Shown here: piece by piece, positions 43,205 to 52,172 of the stretch
How positions within the stretch are numbered: position 1 is the stretch's first letter
Layout of the letters: every line of letters begins with the position of its first letter
DNA from: PHAA01 sp034927445
GTDB taxonomy: Bacteria; Bacillota; Syntrophomonadia; Syntrophomonadales; Syntrophomonadaceae
Direction: 5' to 3'
Assembly (NCBI GenBank): GCA_034927445.1
Contig: JAYFPZ010000008.1
Location: forward strand, 124,001 to 188,000
DNA: 64,000 nt
Notes under the pieces: generated by a model
Database searches by the model: none
What the model was told of the DNA's origin: nothing
The model's input: only the letters and a program-made list of their open reading frames with translations
Made by a program: the position numbers and the translations under genes

Positions 43205-43897
43205 ATGAAGAAATGGTTAGTTTTAATGATTTTAAGTATTTTTGTGGCAGCCAGTCTGGTTGGCTGTGGTTCCAGACCAACAACAACAACCACCACCGAT
43301 GCTCCAACCACTACGGACAATAAAGCTGCCGGCAGCGGTGACGATCTCAGCCAACTCATGAAATCGGCAGCAGGGGTTAAAGAAATGTCATTCGATATGG
43401 TTGCAACGGTAAACAGTAAGAGCGGTTCCATGTCCAGCAACGGCAAGATGTATATGAGCAACGGCAAAGTACACATGGAAATGGAACAGGCCGGGATGAA
43501 AATGGTCACCATTATAAAGTCGCAAAGCGAGATCTATCTTTATAACCCTGACAGCAAGATCGCTATGAAGACCAGCGCTCCGCAAAATCAAGTCGAGCTG
43601 CCCAACCAATGGGCTAAAGCAGATGGCGATGTTTCCGGGCTGAAAGTTATAGGAAACGAAAACAAGGACGGATTTGAGTGTTTAGTGATAACCACCGGTG
43701 ACAATGCTAAAATGTGGATCCGTAAGGATATAGGCATGCCGGTCAGAGTTGAGTCACCTAGTAATGACGGCAGCGTGGTGATTGAATATAAGAATTTCAA
43801 TCTGGGTTCCCAGGATGCCAGCCTGTTTGAGCTGCCCGCCGGGACCCAGATAACCGATATGCCCATCACCGATATACTTAACGCTCCTAAACCATAG
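43205..43897 (+). CDS. LolA/LppX-like lipoprotein
   Basis: A 230-residue lipoprotein with lipobox LVGCG (cysteine near 20) and a Thr-rich linker. The ~180-residue domain has the beta-sheet pattern of LolA/LppX-type proteins (KMYMSNGKVHMEME; IYLYNPDSKIAMK; MWIRKDIGMPVRVES; ASLFELPAGTQI). Such proteins bind lipids or act as sensors at the outer face of the membrane. AAGGAGGCAGGGAAA precedes the ATG, and a strong terminator follows, so it is a single-gene unit. Its upstream deleted duplicate shares promoter, start and terminator. Function not known beyond the fold. Confidence 0.75.
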   Translation: MKKWLVLMILSIFVAASLVGCGSRPTTTTTTDAPTTTDNKAAGSGDDLSQLMKSAAGVKEMSFDMVATVNSKSGSMSSNGKMYMSNGKVHMEMEQAGMKMVTIIKSQSEIYLYNPDSKIAMKTSAPQNQVELPNQWAKADGDVSGLKVIGNENKDGFECLVITTGDNAKMWIRKDIGMPVRVESPSNDGSVVIEYKNFNLGSQDASLFELPAGTQITDMPITDILNAPKP

Positions 43898-43916
43898 TAC
43901 CTGTCGAAGCTAATAT

Positions 43917-43953
43917 CCGGGGATCAGTTTTAAACTGATCCCCGGGTTTTGTG
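43917..43953 (+). terminator. Terminator of the lipoprotein gene
   Basis: CCGGGGATCAGTTT, one T, then AAACTGATCCCCGG and a T-rich tail (GTTTTGTGTTTTT). It is the sister copy of the palindrome at 42,981. Confidence 0.9.
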
Positions 43954-44021
43954 TTTTTGGGTCCCAATCAGGGTTGTCCCCGTTGTCTGGGGTAGTTTTT
44001 ACCATCTCCTCCATAATTCCA

Positions 44022-44051
44022 TTGACCCTTGAAAAGATTAACAAGTATAAT
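44022..44051 (+). promoter_or_regulatory. Sigma-A promoter of the efflux operon
   Basis: TTGACC (44022-44027) and a perfect TATAAT (44046-44051) are separated by 18 bases, 47 bases before the GTG start of the adaptor gene. Confidence 0.8.
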
Positions 44052-44066
44052 AGTTGCATGGATTGA

Positions 44067-44078
44067 CCGACGGGTCGG
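44067..44078 (+). promoter_or_regulatory. Probable TetR operator
   Basis: CCGAC-GG-GTCGG is a palindrome about 15-25 bases downstream of the -10 box, overlapping the expected early transcript. Its position would block transcription when the operon's own TetR protein is bound. Confidence 0.6.
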
Positions 44079-44097
44079 AAAATGAGGAGGGGACAAG

Positions 44098-45234
44098 GTG
44101 AACAGAAGGGTAACCTACTGGGTAATTATGTTGGGGTTATTAACCATATCTTTGCTTTTGAGCGGGTGCGGCAAAAAAGCACAAGAAGAGGTGCAAAATG
44201 TATTCAAGGTTGAAACAGCAGTCGTAAAAACAATGGATATTACCAGATATTCAAGCTATTCCGGCAGAGTAAAGGGAATTAATGAAGAAGCTGTATTGCC
44301 CAAGCTATCAAGTCGGGTTACAGCGGTGTATGCGGCTGAAGGGCAGGCGGTACAGAAGGGCCAGGTTATTGTCAGTCTGGACTCAAGCAAACAGGCTGCC
44401 GCCGTTGAACAGGCTGAGGCAGCTGTAGCTTCTGCCAGAGCCGGGCAGGCTGCCAACGAAATACAGCGGCAGACCGCCTTGAACAATTATAACCGCATGA
44501 AAGAACTGCATAATGCTGGGGCTGTCTCCGATCAGGCCCTGGAAACAGCCCAGGCTGGCTACGATGCCCTCAATACAGGTGTTGCAGAGGCAGGTGTAGC
44601 TCAAGCCCAGGCAGCACTTAACCTGGCCCAACAGAATCTAGCGGATTGTGATATAAAAAGCCCAATGGACGGAGTCGTCGGGCGGGTCGATGTTGCGGTT
44701 GGAGATACGACCAACCCCCAGAGCCCCGTTGCCGTAATTAATAATACTGCGGATCTGGAAGTGGAAGTTAAGGTCAGTGAAGCTGATGTATCATCGGTTC
44801 AAGCCGGGTCAGCCGTCAAGGTGCAGATCAAAGCCATTAGCGATGAACCACTTACAGGTACTATCAAGAGTGTTGCGTCTGTCCCTGATTCGGCTACGCG
44901 GACTTATCCAGTAAAGGTATCCCTGCCCAACAACCCACAGTTGCAGGTTAAATCGGGTATGTTTGCCGAGGTTATGCTGGGGACGCAGCACCGGGCGGGT
45001 GTGGTAAGTATTCCGATGGTTGCAGTCCTGCCCAAAAACGGGGAGAGTACCGTGTATATTGTAGATGAGGAAAATCGGGCACAGGCAGTAGTAGTTCAAA
45101 CGGGGCTCAATGATGGTAATTATACCGAAATAACCTCGGGCCTTCAGGTGGGACAGAAAGTTGTTACCAAAGGGAATACGCTTATTGATGAAACCAGCGT
45201 GCTTGAATTTGCTGATGGGGGAACTGCGCAATGA
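44098..45234 (+). CDS. RND efflux periplasmic adaptor-type lipoprotein (HlyD/MacA/AcrA family)
   Basis: A 378-residue lipoprotein starting at GTG, lipobox LLSGCG (cysteine near 25). The lipoyl half-motifs (LSSRVTAVYAAEGQAVQKGQVIV and DIKSPMDGVVGRVDVAVGD) flank a helical hairpin (~95-175, Ala/Gln-rich), followed by beta-barrel and membrane-proximal domains (SVKVQIK, TYPVKVSL). It links the inner-membrane pump to the outside. It overlaps the pump gene by 4 bases (ATGA). Monoderm-type Clostridia carry such pairs without a dedicated TolC; a TolC-family gene lies 17 kb away in this window. Confidence 0.92.
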   Translation: MNRRVTYWVIMLGLLTISLLLSGCGKKAQEEVQNVFKVETAVVKTMDITRYSSYSGRVKGINEEAVLPKLSSRVTAVYAAEGQAVQKGQVIVSLDSSKQAAAVEQAEAAVASARAGQAANEIQRQTALNNYNRMKELHNAGAVSDQALETAQAGYDALNTGVAEAGVAQAQAALNLAQQNLADCDIKSPMDGVVGRVDVAVGDTTNPQSPVAVINNTADLEVEVKVSEADVSSVQAGSAVKVQIKAISDEPLTGTIKSVASVPDSATRTYPVKVSLPNNPQLQVKSGMFAEVMLGTQHRAGVVSIPMVAVLPKNGESTVYIVDEENRAQAVVVQTGLNDGNYTEITSGLQVGQKVVTKGNTLIDETSVLEFADGGTAQ

Positions 45235-48200
45235 TGAGGAAAATTGCCCAATTTGCGATTAACAGGCCGGCAACGATTATCATATTGATTGCAGCGATTG
45301 TCATCATTGGGTTGATGAACCTATCCAAACTGCCCACTGATTTGATGCCTGAAATGGATCTGCCCTATGCAGCTGTTATTACCAGCTATACGGGAGCGGG
45401 TCCTGAAGAAGTAGAAGATCAAGTAACCAAACCTATTGAGAATGTGGTGGGGACAGTTGCTAACATCGATCAGATTATATCAACCTCCAGCGCCAATTCA
45501 TCAATGGTTCTCGTGGCGTTCAACTTTGGTACAAACATGGATTCAGCTATGGCAAATATCCGAGATAAAGTCTCTATGGCGGAAGCTGCTCTGCCGGATG
45601 GTGCGGAGAAACCTCAGATTATGAAAATGGATCTCAACAGTATGCCGGTTATCTCACTTAGTATTAATGGCCCAGACCTGTCTCTGGCACAGTTGCAAAC
45701 CATTGCGGAAGACAAAATCGAACCTCGTCTCTCAAAAATACCCGGTGTAGCTTCGGTAACCATTACTGGAGGGCGCGAGCGTGAAGTGAAAGTGGCCGTT
45801 GATCCAGTCAAAGCGGAGAACTATGGTTTAAGTCTGAGCCAGATTGCCAGTTTTCTATCAGCCGAGAATTACAATATGTCCACCGGGAGCATCACCTATG
45901 GGGAACGTAAATATTACGCCCGCAGTTTGCAGGAATTTGAGACCCTGGATGATATCGGGAACGTTGCACTCACGACTGCGACCGGTAATAAAGTCCCATT
46001 GAAAGACGTCGCTGAAATTAGTGAAGACTATAAAGACCTCGATCAAATAACCCGTACCAATGGTACTCCGGCGGTAGGTATTCATGCTCAGAAAGAGACA
46101 GATGCCAATACTGTTGAAACTTGTTCGTCTATAAAAGCAGAGATGGAGAAAATTAAGACCGAACTAGGCGGTAAAGTGGATGTTAAAATCGTTATGGATC
46201 AGTCGGATTTTATCAACAAATCCATTAACAGTACTGGCAAAACGCTGATTGAAGGCTCCATACTGGCGGTATTGATTATTCTCTTGTTTCTACGCAATGT
46301 TCGCAGCACGGTCATTATCGGGATAGCGATTCCTCTATCCATAGTGGCTACCTTTATCCTAATGTATTATACCGGCAGCACGCTGAATACTCTTACCCTG
46401 GGAGGCCTGGCCCTGGGGGTCGGCCGAATGGTCGATGATTCAATTGTGGTCTTTGAGAATATCTACCGACATAGACAATTGGGATTATCCGCCAAAGAAG
46501 CCGCTTTAAAAGGTGCCGGTGAAGTAGGTGGGGCAGTTCTGGCAGGGACTTTGACTTTGATTGCGGTATTCCTGCCCATTGGCCTGGCTGAAGGGATTAG
46601 TGGGGTATTATTTAAGCCTCTGGCCTTCACCATCTGTGTAGCCATTGCCTGTTCCTTGCTGGTGGCCGTAACGATTGTTCCTTTTATGTCGTCCCGGATG
46701 CTAACCGATACTGCCATGCAAAGAAAGACCAGCGACAAGAGTGCCATAGGCCGGCTGGTCAATCGCACCGGGAACTGGCTGGATAATTTGGGCGAACGAT
46801 ACAAAATTTTAATAGAGTGGGCTTTGGGACACCGCCGTGTTGTTATTATTGGCGTCACCGGGCTGATGCTTGCATCCCTCTGTTTGGTTCCGCTGATCGG
46901 GGCAGAGTTTATGCCAGCCTCTGATTCGGGCAGCATCTCTGTGAATCTCGAAACGGACAAGGGATCCGTCATCGAGGATGTGGATAAAATAACTCAGGTG
47001 GTTGAAGAAAGACTGATGCAGAACCCTGCGGTTGATGTAATATTTACCAGTATCGGCAGTACAGGACAATATTCAATGAATGTGGCGAGTACGAACAAAG
47101 CCACCATCTCTGTACAGTTGATCCCCAAGAGCGAGCGTAAAGGGGTGGATCAGGTTGCCGAAGAAATTAGAAAATCACTGAATGACATCCCGGGCGTCAA
47201 AAAGACGGTCAGCGTCAGCAGTAACAGTGGTATGGATTCAGGAAGTGCTCTCAGTGTTGCAATTAAAGGGGATGATCTGAATACCCTTCGAGAAATCTCT
47301 CAAGAAGTTGAAAGCATTATGAAAAAGGTGGCTGGAACTCGTGAAGTGACTGCATCGATGGCTGATGGAAACCCAGAAGTGCAGATTCGGATCAATCGTC
47401 AGCGGGCGATGGATTATGGGTTATCACCCGTACAGATTTCAAGAGAAATCAAAAATGCTATCGATGGAACAGTTGCAACCAATTATCGGGTAAACGGGGA
47501 TGAGATCAATGTAAGGGTCACCAGCCAGGATAAACAGAATAGTGATCTGGACATGCTCAAAGGTTTGAAGATTCTTACATCCCAGGGCAGCAGTATATCT
47601 TTGTCGGAACTGGCCAGTTTTGAATTGGCGACCGGGCCGGTGCAAATTTCACGCGATAATCAATCACGTCAGGCGACGGTTTCCTGTGATCTGTTAAATA
47701 GAGACTTGCAGAGTGTTACGAAAGATGTTCAGGCCCAGGTTGGGAAGATTCAGCTGCCGGCCGGGTACACCATCGATTATGGCGGACAGAACAAGGAGAT
47801 GATGGAGTCTTTTGCAAGTCTGTTCCTGGCGCTATTGCTGGCTATATTGCTGGTTTACGTGGTAATGGTCATCCAGTATGAGTCTTTCTTTGATCCCTTC
47901 ATTATCATGTTTTCTATCCCAACTGCCATCATTGGGGTTATTCTGGGACTCCTGATTACGGGAAGAAGCTTCAGTGTTACTGCCTTTATCGGTATTATTA
48001 TGCTGGCTGGAATTGTAGTGTCCAATGCGATTGTATACATCGATTATTTGAAAAAGCTGCGTGAATCGGGCATGGAACGCAATGCCGCTATCATTGAGGC
48101 AGGCAGAGTAAGACTGCGACCTATATTAATGACCGCCCTGGCTACCATCCTGGCTATGATACCGATGGCGACAGGGCTGGGGGATGGCGGCGAGACTTCG

Positions 48201-48362
48201 GCTCCGCTGGCTACTGTAGTTATTGGAGGTTTAGTTGCTTCAACCTTTGTGACCCTGCTGCTCATTCCGGTTGTATATAGCATCTTTGATGATTGGGGAC
48301 AGAAAATGCGACGCCGGTTTTCCCATGTCACTGTATCAGATGATATAAAGATGGAGGGATAG
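45231..48362 (+). CDS. RND-family efflux transporter (AcrB/MMPL-like HAE1 type)
   Basis: A 1043-residue inner membrane pump with 12 spans in two halves, each with a large external loop. Typical motifs are visible: MDLPYAAVITSYTGAGPEEVE near 40, SIPLSIVATFILMY-like and the proton-relay TM4 region LGVGRMVDDSIVVFENIYRH near 390, and in the second half AGIVVSNAIVYIDYLKKLRESG. The normal AcrB length is ~1040. It should export hydrophobic compounds using the proton gradient. Middle gene of a three-gene operon adaptor-pump-TetR. Confidence 0.95.
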   Translation: MMRKIAQFAINRPATIIILIAAIVIIGLMNLSKLPTDLMPEMDLPYAAVITSYTGAGPEEVEDQVTKPIENVVGTVANIDQIISTSSANSSMVLVAFNFGTNMDSAMANIRDKVSMAEAALPDGAEKPQIMKMDLNSMPVISLSINGPDLSLAQLQTIAEDKIEPRLSKIPGVASVTITGGREREVKVAVDPVKAENYGLSLSQIASFLSAENYNMSTGSITYGERKYYARSLQEFETLDDIGNVALTTATGNKVPLKDVAEISEDYKDLDQITRTNGTPAVGIHAQKETDANTVETCSSIKAEMEKIKTELGGKVDVKIVMDQSDFINKSINSTGKTLIEGSILAVLIILLFLRNVRSTVIIGIAIPLSIVATFILMYYTGSTLNTLTLGGLALGVGRMVDDSIVVFENIYRHRQLGLSAKEAALKGAGEVGGAVLAGTLTLIAVFLPIGLAEGISGVLFKPLAFTICVAIACSLLVAVTIVPFMSSRMLTDTAMQRKTSDKSAIGRLVNRTGNWLDNLGERYKILIEWALGHRRVVIIGVTGLMLASLCLVPLIGAEFMPASDSGSISVNLETDKGSVIEDVDKITQVVEERLMQNPAVDVIFTSIGSTGQYSMNVASTNKATISVQLIPKSERKGVDQVAEEIRKSLNDIPGVKKTVSVSSNSGMDSGSALSVAIKGDDLNTLREISQEVESIMKKVAGTREVTASMADGNPEVQIRINRQRAMDYGLSPVQISREIKNAIDGTVATNYRVNGDEINVRVTSQDKQNSDLDMLKGLKILTSQGSSISLSELASFELATGPVQISRDNQSRQATVSCDLLNRDLQSVTKDVQAQVGKIQLPAGYTIDYGGQNKEMMESFASLFLALLLAILLVYVVMVIQYESFFDPFIIMFSIPTAIIGVILGLLITGRSFSVTAFIGIIMLAGIVVSNAIVYIDYLKKLRESGMERNAAIIEAGRVRLRPILMTALATILAMIPMATGLGDGGETSAPLATVVIGGLVASTFVTLLLIPVVYSIFDDWGQKMRRRFSHVTVSDDIKMEG

Positions 48363-48366
48363 ACTT

Positions 48367-48951
48367 ATGGCTATGGCTCCGAAAAAAAGTAAACGGGACT
48401 TAATTATTGAAGCAGCCATACAGGTTTTATCCAGGAAGGGGTATCATAGTACCAAAATGGAGGAAATAGCGGTAGTAGCCGGCATAGGCAAGGGGACCAT
48501 CTATGAATATTTCCCCGGCAAGCTCCAGTTGCTGCAGGAAATTCTGGAACGAAGTTTTTACATGTATGACAACTCCCTTAAGGCTGATATAAGCAACAGC
48601 TTACCGTTTAAACAAAAGATTAGAGCCTTGATAGAGGGGCATTTCCGATTCTGTCAGAGAAACAAGGATTTGACCCGGATCCTCTTTTTTGATACCGACG
48701 TAATAGATAGTGAACTTAGAGACTGGGCCTGGCAAAACAGCAAGCTGAAAGAAGAAAGTCTGCAGTCCCTGGTAAAAGCAGCCATCAGCAACGGTGAGAT
48801 CAGGAATCTGGATGCCAAGATGCTGACTGTCATAATCATTGGGATATTGGGTTCAATCTGGGTACCCATTGCCATAGAAGGCTGGGATATAGATGCCGCT
48901 GCCGCCGCGGATCAGATAACCAATATTATCATGAACGGAATACAAAAGTAG
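48367..48951 (+). CDS. TetR/AcrR-family transcriptional regulator
   Basis: A 194-residue regulator with an N-terminal helix-turn-helix (IIEAAIQVLSRKGYHSTKMEEIAVVAGIGKGTIYEYFPGK split over residues ~12-50, matching TetR_N), and an alpha-helical ligand domain. It lies 4 bases after the pump gene, so it is co-transcribed with the operon it probably represses. A palindrome, CCGACGGGTCGG, in the operon leader (44,067) is the likely binding site. Confidence 0.9.
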   Translation: MAMAPKKSKRDLIIEAAIQVLSRKGYHSTKMEEIAVVAGIGKGTIYEYFPGKLQLLQEILERSFYMYDNSLKADISNSLPFKQKIRALIEGHFRFCQRNKDLTRILFFDTDVIDSELRDWAWQNSKLKEESLQSLVKAAISNGEIRNLDAKMLTVIIIGILGSIWVPIAIEGWDIDAAAAADQITNIIMNGIQK

Positions 48952-49001
48952 CATTCAGGTTTCTTGCCAGTTATAAAAAACATGGAAACTCCGTGATATA
49001 A

Positions 49002-49029
49002 AAGGGTAGGCTTGTTCCCGTCTACCCTT
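49002..49029. terminator. Hairpin between converging efflux and protease genes
   Basis: AAGGGTAG and CTACCCTT form an 8-bp stem with a 12-base loop, between the TetR gene and the minus-strand protease. Short A and T tracts flank it. Confidence 0.55.
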
Positions 49030-49058
49030 CGCTCTCGCCGGGCTTAGCCCAAAATAAA

Positions 49059-50714
49059 CTAAAGATTCAGTACAGGCTCTTCCGGCTCATTGGGGTTGCT
49101 GGTCTCCGGTGATATTGAAGCAGCTGTGCAAACCACTCCGGATTGCAGCAGACTCCCATCATCATATGAGATTCCGGGATGAATTACCAGCCAGTAAGAG
49201 GTGTCGGCCAGCAGGGGCTGCTGGGCCGTAATTTTTATATCATTTCCGTTTATCCGGGTGAATGCCAAGGGGATTCGTTCCCCATCGCCGCTGGTAATCA
49301 ACTCGATATTATCCGGGCTGACGGATTGCCAATTTATGCTTTGGGGGAAATGAAGGGTAAAGGAACTGCCGGCAGTGAGCCTGAGGGCATCGGTTCCCAG
49401 CCTATAACCGGGGTAGTAAAGGGAACGCCGGTCAGTAAGTTCCGGCTGAGTTATTTTCTCCCAATCAATCCCTTGTCCCTGCATGAGTCCGAGCCCAATC
49501 TTATCCAGAATCTCCCCGTAAGCGGCCCAGTATTCTGGTTGGCAAGCCGCCCTGGTATCAATATAAAAAGATTGAGAGGCCAGATTCAGCTTAACCAGGC
49601 CATTTTTAAGACCGGTGTCCTTTCCCGATAATAAAAGCAGGGAGACTTTTAAAGGATCTGTTTTTTCGATGATTAAATCCGGAGTGATCCCCTTATTATT
49701 GATTGAAACCGATAGCGGTGAACGGTATAACGAGGTTGTCATTTTTAAGTAGCCCCCTCTGCTCAAGGGGAATATTTGCTGGCCACAGCCTTTGCCATAA
49801 GTTTGGGTTCCGACCAGCACAGCCTTGCCGTGATCCTTGATTGCCATGGCCAGGGCTTCTGAGGCGCTGGCGCTGTAATTATTGACCAATAAAATCGTGG
49901 GCCGGTTTACAATATAATCGTGTTTAACCGCCCGCAGCCGGAAAGGCGGGGAATTTCTATGATAAACCTGCATGGCTAGGTCATCGCCGATAAAGTAACC
50001 TGCAATTTCCAAAGCCGTTTGGGCATATCCTCCGCCGTTGTCGCGTAAATCCACTATATAGGCTTGGGGATTCTGCAGGCGGAGCTTATCCAGACAATTA
50101 CCAAAGAGACTGCCCGTATCGGCAGCGAAAGAGCTTAAACCTATGTAGCCCGTATTAAACGCTTTAATTTCGCCGGTTGCAGTGGGAACCAAAAAACTGG
50201 CGCGCTCAACCAGGACGGTATAATTAAGGCCCGACCTCAGGTAATTTATCTGCACCGAACTGCCTTCAGGCCCCCTGATAAGGGGTAATAGTTCTTCCAA
50301 TGACAGACCTCGGACCGGATGGTTGTCTACCGCGGTAATTAGGTCTCCCCCCTGCAGCCCTGACTTTGCCGCGGGAGAGTCGCTAATCAGGCCGGTGACT
50401 TTACATCCTTCTTCGGTAAGGTCCACATATATTCCTATACCGCTAAAACGTTGTTCCACAGAATTTTCGAAATCATCATATTGCTGCGCGGTCATAAAAT
50501 AAGTGTAGGGGTCGTTCAGGTTGTAAAGAAGGGTATCAATATTCGGAGAATCCAAAATATCTTCCTGGATCGGCTCCACATAATAATTACGGAGGAAAAA
50601 TCGTACTTCATCCAGTGCGGTGACTTGCGCCCAGGCAGTTCTGGGAAACATTACGGTAATGGTTAAAAATAATACCAGCAATATATGCAGATAGGTTCGT
50701 TTGGCGGCCCGCAT
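49059..50714 (-). CDS. S41-family C-terminal processing peptidase with PDZ domain
   Basis: A 551-residue secreted enzyme with signal peptide (~8-28). The PDZ domain is at ~90-170 (GIGIYVDL, GLQGGDLITAVDNHPV). The protease domain follows: YIVDLRDNGGGYAQTALEIAGYF, the catalytic serine in NNYSASASEAL near 283, and the lysine in GTQTYGKGCGQQ near 308. The last ~100 residues form an Ig-like domain (NIELITSGDG, LVIHPGISYDDG). It resembles CtpA/CtpB and could process wall enzymes or lipoproteins. Transcribed alone on the minus strand. Confidence 0.93.
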   Translation of the reverse strand: MRAAKRTYLHILLVLFLTITVMFPRTAWAQVTALDEVRFFLRNYYVEPIQEDILDSPNIDTLLYNLNDPYTYFMTAQQYDDFENSVEQRFSGIGIYVDLTEEGCKVTGLISDSPAAKSGLQGGDLITAVDNHPVRGLSLEELLPLIRGPEGSSVQINYLRSGLNYTVLVERASFLVPTATGEIKAFNTGYIGLSSFAADTGSLFGNCLDKLRLQNPQAYIVDLRDNGGGYAQTALEIAGYFIGDDLAMQVYHRNSPPFRLRAVKHDYIVNRPTILLVNNYSASASEALAMAIKDHGKAVLVGTQTYGKGCGQQIFPLSRGGYLKMTTSLYRSPLSVSINNKGITPDLIIEKTDPLKVSLLLLSGKDTGLKNGLVKLNLASQSFYIDTRAACQPEYWAAYGEILDKIGLGLMQGQGIDWEKITQPELTDRRSLYYPGYRLGTDALRLTAGSSFTLHFPQSINWQSVSPDNIELITSGDGERIPLAFTRINGNDIKITAQQPLLADTSYWLVIHPGISYDDGSLLQSGVVCTAASISPETSNPNEPEEPVLNL

Positions 50715-50867
50715 CGATTATCCTCCCTAAAGTAATTTTAAATTATAAGTTTATTAAACTATTTCCAGCTAATTAATTATATACCTTTATTTCATTAAAT
50801 ACTCTAAAATTGTGAAATCCTTAATATTTAACCGAACCCAGGTTTTACCGTGGCTGCCAGCTTACCT

Positions 50868-50897
50868 TTGACTTATTCATGTCAAATATATTACTAT
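50868..50897 (+). promoter_or_regulatory. Possible promoter of the wecB gene
   Basis: TTGACT (50868-50873) and TACTAT (50892-50897), 18-base spacing, about 64 bases upstream of the start. Confidence 0.4.
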
Positions 50898-50960
50898 TGT
50901 GCTAATGTACGCTGGATATTTACGGTCATATTCAGGTTGATATTATTGGAGGAATTATTG

Positions 50961-52094
50961 ATGAGATTGGGAAAAGTAATGGTAGTATTTGGAACCAGGC
51001 CAGAAGCCATAAAAATGGCTCCAGTGATAAAGGAACTCAAAAAAGTGAAAGATATAGAGACCCGAGTCGTAGTTACAGCCCAGCACCGGGAGATGCTGGA
51101 CCAGGTTTTGCAATTATTTGCGATAACGCCTGATTATGATTTGAACTTGATGAAGGACAAACAGGACTTATACAGCATAACCACCGGGGTTTTGATTGGT
51201 CTTAAGGAGATAATGGAGCAGGAACAACCGGACTTGGTTTTGGTTCACGGGGATACGACCACCACCTTTGCCGCGGCTTTGGCCGCTTTTTATCAGAAAA
51301 TACCGGTGGGGCATGTTGAGGCTGGGCTGCGGACCCGCAATAAATACTCGCCGTATCCCGAAGAAATGAACCGCAGCCTTACCGGCCGGCTGGCTGAACT
51401 CCATTTTGCCCCTACTGACGTATCCCGTGAAAATCTTCTGGCTGAATCGACTGCCAGTTTCAAGATATGGGTAACCGGCAACACCGTCATTGACGCTCTG
51501 ATGGATACGGTCAAAGCGGATTATGAGTTCACCGGCGAATTAAGGAAAATCAACTTTGAAAACAGAATATTGCTCGTTACCACTCACCGTCGGGAAAATT
51601 GGGGCGATCGTATGAAAGATATCTATGAGGCGCTGCTTCAGCTGGTGAAGGAGTTTTCTGATGTAGAAATAGTATTCCCGGTACATAAAAATCCCACAGT
51701 TAGAGATTTGGCGGTTGAGATGCTGGGAAACCGGGAAAGAATTCACCTGCTGGAACCTTTGGAGTACGAAGCATTCTCTAATTTAATGAACGCCTCATAT
51801 ATTGTATTGACGGATTCCGGCGGGATGCAGGAAGAAGCGCCTTCGCTGGGAAAACCGGTATTGGTTCTGCGCGACACCACGGAAAGACCTGAAGCTATCC
51901 AAGCCGGAACCGTAAAACTGGTTGGAACTGTGAAAGAGCATGTTTATGAAGAAGCCAAACTGTTACTGGTTGACCGTCAGAAATATGATGAAATGGCACA
52001 TGCGATCAACCCCTACGGCGATGGGAAAGCAGCTTACCGCATTGTAAAGGTTATCAAAGATTTCCTTTATGTGCGCATAGGCGCCCAGGCTTAG
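50961..52094 (+). CDS. wecB: UDP-N-acetylglucosamine 2-epimerase (non-hydrolysing)
   Basis: ATG 50961 follows TTGGAGGAATTATTG; the longer frame upstream is not family-like. The 377-residue product has the hallmark VMVVFGTRPEAIKMAPVI at the N-terminus, VHGDTTTTFAAALAAF near 95, HVEAGLRTRNKYSPYPEEMNR split over ~115-135, and LTDSGGMQEEAPSLGKPVLVLRDTTERPE near 285-310. It interconverts UDP-GlcNAc and UDP-ManNAc, feeding surface polysaccharide or teichoic acid synthesis. The next gene is a phosphohexomutase. Confidence 0.96.
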   Translation: MRLGKVMVVFGTRPEAIKMAPVIKELKKVKDIETRVVVTAQHREMLDQVLQLFAITPDYDLNLMKDKQDLYSITTGVLIGLKEIMEQEQPDLVLVHGDTTTTFAAALAAFYQKIPVGHVEAGLRTRNKYSPYPEEMNRSLTGRLAELHFAPTDVSRENLLAESTASFKIWVTGNTVIDALMDTVKADYEFTGELRKINFENRILLVTTHRRENWGDRMKDIYEALLQLVKEFSDVEIVFPVHKNPTVRDLAVEMLGNRERIHLLEPLEYEAFSNLMNASYIVLTDSGGMQEEAPSLGKPVLVLRDTTERPEAIQAGTVKLVGTVKEHVYEEAKLLLVDRQKYDEMAHAINPYGDGKAAYRIVKVIKDFLYVRIGAQA

Positions 52095-52172
52095 AGAGGT
52101 TTTGTGCTCAGACGTCGGAATAAACGTATTCTAAACCATTTGCATTGTCGGCGTTGAATTAAGGAGGCAACT

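Noticed and set aside
44098..48362. Complete three-part efflux with the TolC-family gene at 26,525
   Set aside because: The genes are 17 kb apart with separate promoters; a link can only be guessed, so it is not annotated as one system.
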